Source: an uncultured bacterium (GTDB lineage: Bacteria > Bipolaricaulota > Bipolaricaulia > UBA7950 > UBA9294). From it: 47,618 bases of DNA. Below the pieces are notes generated by a model, which did not search any database, was not told where the DNA came from, and saw only the letters and a list, made by a program, of their open reading frames with translations. Position 1 is the stretch's first letter; each line of letters starts with the position of its first letter. Below are positions 40,290 through 47,618 of the stretch, piece after piece. The stretch spans positions 1-47,618 of the forward strand of contig CAJVYM010000005.1 of assembly GCA_913009415.1 (NCBI GenBank), in the 5' to 3' direction. The position numbers and the translations under genes are program-made.

Positions 40290-42413
40290 ATGAGCAAGAA
40301 GCGACGTTCTAGCCAGCACAAACGATCGAAGGTGGAGCACTTCAAGGTGCCCTACGATCGGATCATCATCTACTTGATCGCGGCGTTCGTCTTTTCACTA
40401 CCGCTCTTCATCTGGCCAACGGTGACCGAGTACGGCTATGCAAAGACGATCTTCGCCATCGTCGGAATATCGATAATCCTCATCCTGTGGGCGGTTTCCT
40501 CTTTGGTGAAGCGCGAGTGGAAGATCCGCTTCCCGTTTCTCCTCTATCCCGTGCTTGGGCTGATCGTTGTCTCACTCCTGTCGCTTGTGAACGCCACGAA
40601 CGGTCGTGTGGTGATCCAGAGTCTGGCGCTCGTCGTCTTTTTCTTCCTGTTTTACCTTATTGTGGCAAACTTTGTAAAGCGCAAGGAAGATGTTAATCTG
40701 ATTCTCTATGCCCTTCTCGTCTCGGCCTTTCTCGCTTCCCTGTACGGCCTGTTGCAGTACCTGGGAGTGATGCGTGGCGCGCAAGGTGGACACGGACTAA
40801 ACGAGGTCATCTCTACGATGGGAAACCGCAACTACCTGGGAGGGTTCCTCGCATATATGCTACTTCCTGCGGTGATCCTGGTTGTCCGGTTGCGTTCTCG
40901 CATTCTGCGCTCCGTTGCGATCGGATTGATCTCCTTTTCCTTCGGCACGGCGCTTTTGCTGCAGCAGACGGGGATCATTGTCGGCTTGATCGCGGGGGCG
41001 AGCGCATTGGTTGTTGCCTGGGCGATCTTCCGTCCGGTCGAACCGATCAAGAGAAACAGAATCTGGTTGATCGCCCTCTTAGCGGTGCTTGCATTCACCT
41101 TCCTCGTTGAGGCTCCGGCAGGACCGCTCAATTCTGTCGTTGGACTGTCGGCGAGCAGCAGCGGCTCGTGGATCTCGCGATTATGGGCGCACAATGCCGG
41201 CAAGACCCGCTCCTGGGACTGGTGGGTCGGACTAGAGATGTTCAAGGACCATCCGCTCTTCGGCGTGGGACTGGGAAACTACAAGCTTAACTTTGTTCCG
41301 TACAAGGCGGATTTCCTTGCCACCCCGCGGGGAGCAGCGTACAACTTCTACATCCCCCGCGCGGCACAGGCACATAATGATTACGTGCAGACGATCGCCG
41401 AGATGGGGGTTCTCGGCATCATCGCCCTCCTCTCCATACTCGTGATCCTACCGCTCTTTTTCTGGATCCGTCTGCGGGGCAACACCGATGAGAGCGATCG
41501 ACTCGATCTCATTCTCCTTGGAAGCGGTGTTGTCGTGTTCCTCGTGCATGCGCTGTTCAGCTTCCCCGCACACCTGCCGGCATCATCACTCGTCCTTGTC
41601 CTTTCACTGGGGCTGGCCTCCGCCCCGGCATACGGAGAGCGTATGGTGCGGAAGGTGACGCTCTCCAAGTGGGTGCTCAAGGGGACGGTCGTTGCCGTCG
41701 TCCTGTTTGGCTTAGGGGTAAGTGTCATCGCCATGCGTGACTACAAGGCGAACATCCTCCTTGGAGAGGGGATCCGCCAGTTGCAGATGGGACAGGCAAA
41801 CATCGCTCAGGCGACCCTCAAACGCAGCATCGCGCTCGATTTTTGCCCCCGTCAGACCTACTACTACCTGGCGACGGCACAGATCAACCTGAAGGAGTAC
41901 GATCAGGCCTTGGAGAGCCTCGAAAAATGCAACAATCGTTTCGCCGACGAGTCGGTCTACCTGATGCGCGCCAATGTGGCAGTCAACCTGGGGAAGACCG
42001 ACATCGCACAGCGCGACATCGACCTGCTCCTCTCTAGCCACCCGCAATCGACCGTTGAAGCACAGGGACAGTACCTGAACGCGATGATCTCATTTCGCAA
42101 GAAGGACTACACCAAAGCGACGGCGCAGCTCGAAGAGCTGATAAAGAAGCATCCCACATTCGAACGGGCGTACATGTCCCTGGGCGATCTGTACCGCGGG
42201 CGGGGAATGGATGTCACCGCCAGAAAGTACCTGGAGAAGGCTCTCTCCATCATCAACAAGTCCCTCTCACGGGCGAACAAGAAGCTCTCCGCGGCCACAT
42301 CGATGACCGTCAGCGAGTACGGAAAACTGCATGGACAGATCAACACGCTCACGCAGGAGAAACAGGCAGTAGAAAAAGGTTTGAGCGCTCTTCCTGCGAG
42401 CACATCTCCTTGA
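40290..42413 (+). CDS. O-antigen ligase-like membrane protein with C-terminal TPR repeats
   Basis: Large membrane protein. The N-terminal ~430 residues carry about 12 membrane segments and the Wzy_C/WaaL region. The periplasmic loop has TRSWDWWVGLEMFKDHPLFG and VGLGNYKLNF, then AAQAHNDYVQTIAEMG. The last ~230 residues are TPR repeats (SIALDFCPRQTYYYLATAQI, FERAYMSLGDLYRG). Such proteins join or polymerise surface glycans in diderm cells. ATG 40290 gives 707 aa; ATG 40263, overlapping the previous gene, is an alternative. Neither has a strong ribosome binding site. The surrounding genes are not glycan-related. Confidence 0.88.
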   Translation: MSKKRRSSQHKRSKVEHFKVPYDRIIIYLIAAFVFSLPLFIWPTVTEYGYAKTIFAIVGISIILILWAVSSLVKREWKIRFPFLLYPVLGLIVVSLLSLVNATNGRVVIQSLALVVFFFLFYLIVANFVKRKEDVNLILYALLVSAFLASLYGLLQYLGVMRGAQGGHGLNEVISTMGNRNYLGGFLAYMLLPAVILVVRLRSRILRSVAIGLISFSFGTALLLQQTGIIVGLIAGASALVVAWAIFRPVEPIKRNRIWLIALLAVLAFTFLVEAPAGPLNSVVGLSASSSGSWISRLWAHNAGKTRSWDWWVGLEMFKDHPLFGVGLGNYKLNFVPYKADFLATPRGAAYNFYIPRAAQAHNDYVQTIAEMGVLGIIALLSILVILPLFFWIRLRGNTDESDRLDLILLGSGVVVFLVHALFSFPAHLPASSLVLVLSLGLASAPAYGERMVRKVTLSKWVLKGTVVAVVLFGLGVSVIAMRDYKANILLGEGIRQLQMGQANIAQATLKRSIALDFCPRQTYYYLATAQINLKEYDQALESLEKCNNRFADESVYLMRANVAVNLGKTDIAQRDIDLLLSSHPQSTVEAQGQYLNAMISFRKKDYTKATAQLEELIKKHPTFERAYMSLGDLYRGRGMDVTARKYLEKALSIINKSLSRANKKLSAATSMTVSEYGKLHGQINTLTQEKQAVEKGLSALPASTSP

Positions 42414-42438
42414 AGGTAAGCGCGATCCTTCCTATACT
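42410..42438 (+). promoter_or_regulatory. Promoter of secA
   Basis: TTGAAG (42410-42415), 17-nt spacer, TATACT (42433-42438). The predicted start point falls about 2-4 nt before ATG 42448, so the secA mRNA would be leaderless or nearly so; no Shine-Dalgarno is visible before that ATG. Confidence 0.55.
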
Positions 42439-42447
42439 GGGCGGGCC

Positions 42448-45024
42448 ATGGGAATCAATAGTATCAAGAAGAGCTTGGACTTTATGTTCGGGCAGACGAA
42501 CGCGCAGCAGCTAAAACGCTACGAACGTCAGTTGCAAGAGATAAACGATCTCGAAGAGGAGATCAAGAAGCTTTCCGCTGCTGAGCTGGCAGCAAAGACC
42601 GTCTCCTTCCGGAAGCTCTTGGAAGAGGGCGAGACGCGCGAAGAGATTCGCAGTGAGGCATTCGCTGTCGCTCGTGAAGCCGCGGTGAGAACAGTTGGAA
42701 TGCGCCCGTTCGACGTGCAAATCCTCGGGGCACTCGCCCTGGATGACCGCAAGATCGCCGAGATGCAGACTGGTGAGGGGAAGACCCTCGTCGCTACCCT
42801 CCCGGCGTATCTCAATGCCCTTGTGGGGAAGGTACATGTCGTCACGGTGAACGATTATCTGGCTCGTCGCGACCGCGAGTGGATGGGACCAATCTATGAG
42901 TTCCTAGGCTTGTCAGTTGGCCTGCTGCAAGAGGGAATAACGCCGGAAGAGCGGGAGGAAGCGTACGCAGCGGACATCACCTACGGGACGAACAACCAGT
43001 TTGGTTTCGACTACCTGCGCGACAACATGGTCCTCTCCATCGATCAGAAGGTGCAAAGGTCGCTTGATTACGCGATCATCGATGAGATCGATAATATTCT
43101 GATCGACGAGGCGCGAACGCCGCTGATCATTTCTGGCTCGACCGCTGAATCGATCGACAAGTACCGCAAGTTTGCCACGGTTACTCGCCGTTTCAAGAAG
43201 GACGTCGATTTTGAGATCGACGAGGAGACGAAGCGCCTCAGCCTCACCGACGAGGGGATACACAAGGGGGAACAGGCTCTTTCTATCGACAACCTCTATG
43301 CGCCGGAGAATACCGAGGCGTTGCATTACCTGGAGACCGCCCTGCGAGCGCTGCACATGTTTCAGAAAGAGCGGGACTATATCGTCAAGGATGGCCGGGT
43401 GATGATTGTCGATGCGTTCACCGGCCGGTTGATGCCCGATCGTCGCTACTCGGATGGCCTGCATCAGGCGTTGGAGGCAAAGGAAGGGATGATGGTGCAG
43501 CGCGAATCGCAGACGCTCGCTACGATCACCCTGCAGCACTACTTCCACCTGTACAAGGGGATCTGCGGCATGACGGGCACAGCAAAGACGGAGGAGGATG
43601 AGTTCAAGCAGATCTACCACCTCCCCGTCCTCGTTATACCAACCAACAAACCACTAATTCGCGAGGCGAGACCGGACGTCATCTTCCGCACCGAGAAGGC
43701 GAAGTTCCAAGCGATCGCGGATGAGATCGAAAAGCTGCACAGTACCGGCCGCCCGGTCCTCGTGGGAACGGACTCCATCGAGAAATCGGAATACCTGTCC
43801 AACCTGTTGAAAAAACGCGGCCTCGAACACACGGTACTGAACGCGAAGTACCACGAGCAAGAAGCAGAGATCATCATGAATGCGGGAGCGCGCGGAGCGA
43901 TCACCGTGGCCACGAACATGGCCGGACGAGGAACTGACATCAAGCTCGGCGAAGGTGTGGCGAAACTGGGCGGGCTGCACGTCCTCGTCTGCCAGCGTCA
44001 CGAGTCCCGCCGGATCGACAACCAGCTCCTGGGACGTGCCGGGCGCCAGGGAGACCCGGGTTCGTCACAGTTCCACCTGTCGATGGAGGATGATCTGTTA
44101 CGCATCTTCGGTGGAGACCGTATCGCCTCCGTGATGGACAGATTAGGGATGGAAGAGGGGCAAGCGATCGAGCACGAGATACTGTCAAGCGCGATCAGAA
44201 GGGCGCAGAAACGGGTCGAGGGAAGGAACTTCGACATCCGCAAGCACCTGCTGGAGTATGACCTCGTAATGGCCAAACAGCGCGAGGCGATCTACGCCTT
44301 GCGCGATCGCTTCCTCCTCCCCTCGCGTGATAAGATAGAAGAGATCTCTTCAGATGACCTCGATGACTACCTGCATGACCTGTTCAGCGAAGTCGCGGCA
44401 AACCTGACCTCTGACTACGTCGATCGTTCCCGCCCCGACGATGAATGGAACCTGGACGGCCTGGCTCGCCTCCTCTCCTCCTACCTCTCGATCAACAAGG
44501 AATCGTTAGTTGGGAAGGACGCAGACGAGCTTGAGGAGCTTGTCGTCGACGTGTTCGAGCGGGCGCTGGCGCATCAGAAGGATCGTTTTCAGGAGCGCTT
44601 CCCGCTGATCGCCCACTACATCATCCTCACCACGATCGACGAGGCGTGGCTCGCTCACCTGTACACCCTCGACGACCTCAAGGAAGGGATCGGGCTTACC
44701 GCTTATGCTGGCACTGACCCGGTCGTCGTTTTCAAGCGTGAGTCATTCGTCCTTTTCCAGGAGATGCTTGCCCGCACGGCGCAGAAGATCGTCAGCTCCC
44801 TTCTAAACCCGCACCTTACCGTGCAGGGAGAGGAGCAGCCGCAACCTGAACGTAAGATGCTCTACGTGCATGCAGGGTCTGATTCACCCAGTTCCACGAC
44901 GACGGGCCCCGCCCAGCAGGGAGGGAAGAAACCGGTGCACGCCAAGAAAACTCCAGGGCGAAACGACCCCTGCCCATGCGGATCGGGGAAGAAGTACAAG
45001 AACTGCTGCGGCAAGAACGCTTAG
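42448..45024 (+). CDS. secA: Preprotein translocase ATPase SecA
   Basis: Motor of Sec export. Walker A is MQTGEGKTLVATLPAYLNAL (~107), the NDYLARRDREWMGPIYEFLG segment follows, and Walker B is in DEIDNILIDEARTPLI (~210). The preprotein cross-linking domain follows, then TNMAGRGTDIKLGEGV (~491) and GRAGRQGDPGSSQFHLSMED. The C-terminal zinc motif is CPCGSGKKYKNCC. It is 858 aa, slightly short of the E. coli length, as is common. The stop codon overlaps, tail to tail, the stop of the minus-strand ABC ATPase gene (45021-45024), so no terminator lies between them. Confidence 0.97.
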   Translation: MGINSIKKSLDFMFGQTNAQQLKRYERQLQEINDLEEEIKKLSAAELAAKTVSFRKLLEEGETREEIRSEAFAVAREAAVRTVGMRPFDVQILGALALDDRKIAEMQTGEGKTLVATLPAYLNALVGKVHVVTVNDYLARRDREWMGPIYEFLGLSVGLLQEGITPEEREEAYAADITYGTNNQFGFDYLRDNMVLSIDQKVQRSLDYAIIDEIDNILIDEARTPLIISGSTAESIDKYRKFATVTRRFKKDVDFEIDEETKRLSLTDEGIHKGEQALSIDNLYAPENTEALHYLETALRALHMFQKERDYIVKDGRVMIVDAFTGRLMPDRRYSDGLHQALEAKEGMMVQRESQTLATITLQHYFHLYKGICGMTGTAKTEEDEFKQIYHLPVLVIPTNKPLIREARPDVIFRTEKAKFQAIADEIEKLHSTGRPVLVGTDSIEKSEYLSNLLKKRGLEHTVLNAKYHEQEAEIIMNAGARGAITVATNMAGRGTDIKLGEGVAKLGGLHVLVCQRHESRRIDNQLLGRAGRQGDPGSSQFHLSMEDDLLRIFGGDRIASVMDRLGMEEGQAIEHEILSSAIRRAQKRVEGRNFDIRKHLLEYDLVMAKQREAIYALRDRFLLPSRDKIEEISSDDLDDYLHDLFSEVAANLTSDYVDRSRPDDEWNLDGLARLLSSYLSINKESLVGKDADELEELVVDVFERALAHQKDRFQERFPLIAHYIILTTIDEAWLAHLYTLDDLKEGIGLTAYAGTDPVVVFKRESFVLFQEMLARTAQKIVSSLLNPHLTVQGEEQPQPERKMLYVHAGSDSPSSTTTGPAQQGGKKPVHAKKTPGRNDPCPCGSGKKYKNCCGKNA

Positions 45025-45806
45025 CTTGTCTCCAGCAGCAGCTCGTCATCAACGATGTGTTGCTTGCTGAACAGGTCGACCAAATCGATTACCCTCAAGG
45101 ATTTCTTCTCCTCCTCACTGAAGTCGTAGACCACCTCGCCCTTGTTCATCATAAGCAATCTGTTCCCGAGGGCGAGCGCGTGTTCCATGTTGTGCGTCAC
45201 CATGATCGTCGTCACCCCCATCCGCTCAACGAATTCTTGTGTCAGAAGAGATACCTTGGTCGCGTTGGCCGGATCGAGGGCCGCGGTGTGCTCATCGAGA
45301 AGCATGATCTCCGGCCGAGCGAGCGTAGCCATGGTCACCGTAAGTGCCTGTCTTTCTCCACCTGAGAGGAGCGAAACCGGGTCATCGAGGCGGTGTTCGA
45401 GGTCCATCCCCAACGAGAGCATCTGCTCGACCATCTCCCTGCGCGTTCGTCGCGTGATCGCCAGTCTCAGTGAGCGGTGCGCGCGTTTAGAGGCAAGGGC
45501 CAAGTTCTCGGCGATCGTCATCATCGGAGCCGTTCCCGCGAGGGGGTCCTGCGTGATCCTGCCGATCCACTGCGCCCGCCGATACGCGGGAAGGGTCGTC
45601 ACATCCCTATCCTTAACGATTACTCTACCAACGGTGGGAAGAACCGTCCCGGCGATGATGTTGAGTAGCGTTGTCTTTCCCGCTCCGTTGGAGCCGATCA
45701 CCGTTATGAAGTCTCCCCTGTCGAGCGCAAGATCGATCCCCGCCAGGGCGAGAACGATATCTCGCCCGGAGCGGAACGCCTTGCGAATGTGTTCTAGCTT
45801 CAGCAT
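45021..45806 (-). CDS. ABC transporter ATPase, TrpZ/COG1101-like
   Basis: Energy subunit of a TrpXYZ-like importer. Walker A is VIGSNGAGKTTLLNIIAGTV, the Q-loop is RITQDPLAGTAPMMT, the signature is SLLSGGERQALTVTMATLA, Walker B is IMLLDEHTAALDP (note H after DE, where P is usual, as in COG1101 proteins) and the H-loop is TIMVTHNMEHAL. The frame opens at 45989, but MLKLEHIRKAF at 45806 is the family start. It overlaps the permease stop by 7 nt. It is 261 aa. Confidence 0.92.
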   Translation of the reverse strand: MLKLEHIRKAFRSGRDIVLALAGIDLALDRGDFITVIGSNGAGKTTLLNIIAGTVLPTVGRVIVKDRDVTTLPAYRRAQWIGRITQDPLAGTAPMMTIAENLALASKRAHRSLRLAITRRTRREMVEQMLSLGMDLEHRLDDPVSLLSGGERQALTVTMATLARPEIMLLDEHTAALDPANATKVSLLTQEFVERMGVTTIMVTHNMEHALALGNRLLMMNKGEVVYDFSEEEKKSLRVIDLVDLFSKQHIVDDELLLETS

Positions 45807-46699
45807 GTCTTGACCCTCTTTGCCATCCGCTCGCGAAACGCGGGAATGAACAGGGCGATGATGACGATTAGCGATGTGACTAGCTTCAAGTCGCTCGCCT
45901 GGAAGCCGATCACGTACCCGTAGCGGAGGGCGAACATAACCGCCGTGCGGTAGAGAAGGGATCCAATGAGGATGCTTGTTGCCATCCACACCACCTCGCG
46001 CGAGTGGACCAACGACCCGCCGATGATCACCGCAGCCAAGCCCGTGACGATCGTCCCCACGCCCATCCCCACATCGGCAAAGCCGCTGTACTGGGCGACG
46101 AGCGCGCCGGAAAGTGCCACCAGCCCGTTGGAGAGCGCGAGCCCGGCCACCTTCATCCGCTTTGTGTTGACCCCTTGTGCGATCACCATCCGCTCGTTAT
46201 CGCCGGTTGCGCGAAGGACCAGACCGACCTCTGTCTTGAAGAAGAGGACGAGAATGAGCATCACGGCAAGCGTGACGATAGCGACAAAGACGAGCACGGA
46301 TACGTTCCCCAGTGGCTGAAATCCCCGCTTGACGATGCGAATAACCGTGTCCGTGCGCAGAAGGGAGATGTTGGGTCGGCCCATGATGCGCAGGTTTATC
46401 GAGTAGAGCATGATCATCGACAAGACACCTGCGAGAAGGTCAGTGATCCCGAGGCGCGTGTTGAGAAGTCCGGTGACAACACCGGCCAGTGCGCCCGCGG
46501 CAAAGGCGATCAGCAAGACCAAAAACGGGTCGAACCCGTATGTGACGAGGAGGGAGGAGGCGATGGCCGCCCCGGTGACGAAGCTTCCATCGACCGTCAG
46601 ATCGGGGAAGTTGAGAATGCGATACGTGATGAACACTCCCAACGCAGCGATCCCGTACAGCAACCCTTGTTCGGTTGCGTGAATGAGAATAAGAGCCAT
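45800..46699 (-). CDS. ABC transporter permease, TrpY/COG4120-like
   Basis: Branched-chain-amino-acid-type permease fold with about 8-9 membrane segments. The signature near the N-terminus is LLYGIAALGVFITYRILNFP followed by DLTVDGSFVTGAA, which is characteristic of the COG4120 family. VGLVLRATGDNERMVIAQGV near 177 is the conserved cytoplasmic loop. It is 299 aa. It pairs with the ATPase downstream (7 nt overlap) and the binding protein upstream (18 nt gap). Tryptophan or tyrosine uptake is known for related Gram-positive systems; the substrate here is inferred. Confidence 0.92.
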   Translation of the reverse strand: MALILIHATEQGLLYGIAALGVFITYRILNFPDLTVDGSFVTGAAIASSLLVTYGFDPFLVLLIAFAAGALAGVVTGLLNTRLGITDLLAGVLSMIMLYSINLRIMGRPNISLLRTDTVIRIVKRGFQPLGNVSVLVFVAIVTLAVMLILVLFFKTEVGLVLRATGDNERMVIAQGVNTKRMKVAGLALSNGLVALSGALVAQYSGFADVGMGVGTIVTGLAAVIIGGSLVHSREVVWMATSILIGSLLYRTAVMFALRYGYVIGFQASDLKLVTSLIVIIALFIPAFRERMAKRVKTC

Positions 46700-46717
46700 C
46701 GCTCCTCCTGCTCTTGG

Positions 46718-47252
46718 CTACTTAGCCCGTTTCCACAGGACGCCGCCGTAGAAAATCTTGCTTGCCTTGTCGATCACCGACTGCGGAAAAGTGAGGCCAA
46801 TCTTCGCCGCGGCGTCGAGGTCCAACACCACCAGCGTCTTATTTTGGTACGTAACGGGAATCTGGTCCGGCTTCTTTCCTTTGAGCACCTGCTGAACAAC
46901 ACTTCCCGTGAGGAGCCCGTGCTGGTAGTAGTCGAATCCGGTGGCGAGGGTGACGCCGGATCCGATACTCGTTGGATCGGCTACGAGGAAGGGAATGCCT
47001 CCCTCCTCGGCCGCGCCGACGACCGAAGCGATCGCGGAGACAACCGTGTTATCCGTGGTCACGTAGATCGCGTCCACGCGGCCGATGAGAGACTGCGCCG
47101 CGACTGGGACATTGGCGCTCGTATCGGCCACTGCCTTGACGATCGTCACCCCGAGGTCCTTCGCCGCCGCTACAGCAAGGTTAGTGAGCACGACGGAATT
47201 CGCCTCGCCCGGGTTGTACACCATGCCGATCTTCTTGATCTTCGGAGATATT
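46718..47252 (-). pseudogene. ABC substrate-binding protein (TrpX/COG2984-like), N-terminus removed by an IS
   Basis: The remaining ~175 residues are the C-terminal half of a COG2984 binding protein: KKIGMVYNPGEANSVVL, an IYVTTDNTVVSAI block and GVTLATGFDYYQHGLLTG lead to the normal C-terminus. Reading upstream, the frame continues only to about 47252 (LISPKIKKIG), then meets unrelated sequence and a stop. The signal peptide and first domain (~160 residues) are missing, so no receptor can be made from this copy. The cut coincides with the left end of the IS630-family element. The missing half should lie beyond the right edge if this is a simple insertion. Confidence 0.85.
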
Positions 47253-47270
47253 AAACCGTGCGAAATAGGC

Positions 47271-47299
47271 TTGACATTGTGATGTCAGTGTGATACAAT
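47271..47299 (+). promoter_or_regulatory. Promoter inside the IS630 element
   Basis: Perfect TTGACA (47271-47276), exactly 17 nt, TACAAT (47294-47299), pointing into the transposase. An inverted repeat TGACAT/ATGTCA (47272-47277/47282-47287) overlaps the -35 and could be a regulator or transposase binding site. Confidence 0.7.
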
Positions 47300-47307
47300 G
47301 TTTTATT

Positions 47308-47618
47308 ATGAAATGAGATGCACGCAAGCTGACTCACAAGGAATTGACTGAATTGAGGAAACGGGGGGGTAGCCAGCGTCCAAGCGGGGGAGAGCCCAGA
47401 AGTCGTTGCGCGTGTGTTCGGCATTTCCCGCATGACCATCTACAACTGGTTGGCGCTCTATCGGCGCGGGAGATGGCCTGCCCTTGATGCTAAGAAGCGT
47501 GGTGGACGCCCACCGAAGTTGGATGCCAAGGCCATACGCTGGGTGTACGACACCGTGACAATGAAGAATCCGTTGCAGCTCAGATTCCCATTTGCTCTCT
47601 GGACGTGTGCCCTGCTGG
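47308..47618 (+). pseudogene. IS630-family transposase, N-terminal part, with stop and frameshift
   Basis: The N-terminal HTH of an IS630 transposase is plain: DARKLTHKELTELRKR, then after a frame change VASVQAGESPEVVARVFGIS and RMTIYNWLALYRRG, then KKRGGRPPKLDAK and NPLQL.FPFALWT. In the first frame ATG 47308 meets TGA at codon 3 (47314-47316), just before the DARKL segment. The G7 run at 47363-47369 then puts the remainder one frame over. The catalytic DDE domain is outside the window. It is either inactive, reliant on frameshifting at the G-run, or affected by homopolymer sequencing error. Confidence 0.8.

Larger units (their letters stand above)
47253..47618 (+). mobile_element. IS630-family insertion sequence, left part
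   Basis: The element begins at about 47251-47260, at a TA dinucleotide (47252-47253; TA is the IS630/Tc1 target), and runs beyond the window. It carries a promoter and the transposase N-terminus. The exact terminal repeat cannot be fixed without the other end. It interrupts the binding-protein gene and separates the permease and ATPase genes from their original promoter. Confidence 0.8.

Noticed and set aside
46004-47254. 416-aa plus-strand open frame opposite the TrpXYZ-like genes
   Set aside because: It is highly charged low-complexity-looking sequence and lies antisense to the permease and receptor, both of which have clear family motifs.

Overview
The window looks like chromosomal DNA from an uncultured, probably anaerobic, diderm bacterium. 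The gene mix is peptide and amino-acid uptake, oligoendopeptidase F, split chromate-type transporters, short-form adenosylhomocysteinase, a geranylgeranyl-reductase-like flavoprotein, an O-antigen-ligase-like TPR protein and SecA with a zinc tail. It is reminiscent of candidate phylum Bipolaricaulota/Acetothermia, but that is a low-confidence impression from gene content, not a test. No rRNA, tRNA or CRISPR array was seen.

Layout. (1) 1-5.3 kb is an accessory region of small, partly broken genes. It holds a C-terminal scrap of a DNA methyltransferase, a two-gene DUF3800 plus BECR-nuclease-like module bracketed by a 35/36-bp imperfect direct repeat, a decayed MntA/HepT (MNT-HEPN) toxin-antitoxin pair bracketed by a second 35-bp repeat, and an apparently intact nucleotidyltransferase plus small partner gene. 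(2) 5.3-13.1 kb is on the minus strand: single-domain asparaginase, two half-size chromate transporters, a TauE/SafE permease, a Nif3-like protein, and an oligopeptide ABC importer (GntR regulator, binding protein, two permeases) with no ATPase genes. (3) 13.2-15.7 kb, plus strand: HD hydrolase and M3 oligoendopeptidase. (4) 15.7-27.1 kb, plus strand: a defence operon built on a type I restriction-modification system. The order is HTH-HsdM fusion, NYN ribonuclease-like protein, HsdS, a 68-aa ORF, AAA ATPase, TOPRIM-like protein, a 44-codon remnant of a second hsdR, a SWIM zinc-finger protein, HsdR and a YgjP-like metallopeptidase.

(5) 27.1-33.2 kb, minus strand: an SsuABC/TauABC-like importer, NAD kinase, a 4-hydroxy-2-oxoglutarate-aldolase-like DapA homologue, an alanine-glyoxylate-type aminotransferase and a YbaK deacylase. 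(6) 33.25-33.78 kb is a non-coding divergent gap full of strong hairpins, including two plus-strand terminators with no annotated gene upstream of them. (7) 33.8-45.0 kb, plus strand: patatin-like phospholipase, EamA exporter, AhcY, CtpA-type protease, GpsA, GGR-like oxidoreductase, O-antigen-ligase/TPR protein and SecA. (8) 45.0-47.3 kb, minus strand: a TrpXYZ-like ABC operon whose binding-protein gene is cut at its 5' side by an IS630-family element that runs off the right edge.

The best candidate for something new is the 15.7-27.1 kb operon. It nests an ATPase/TOPRIM pair (the architecture of OLD, Gabija and PARIS systems), a NYN protein and a SWIM protein among the hsd genes. It also carries a palindromic operator next to a methyltransferase with its own HTH domain, and a fossil hsdR start that marks an old recombination joint. 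The second candidate is the repeat-bracketed DUF3800/BECR-like pair.
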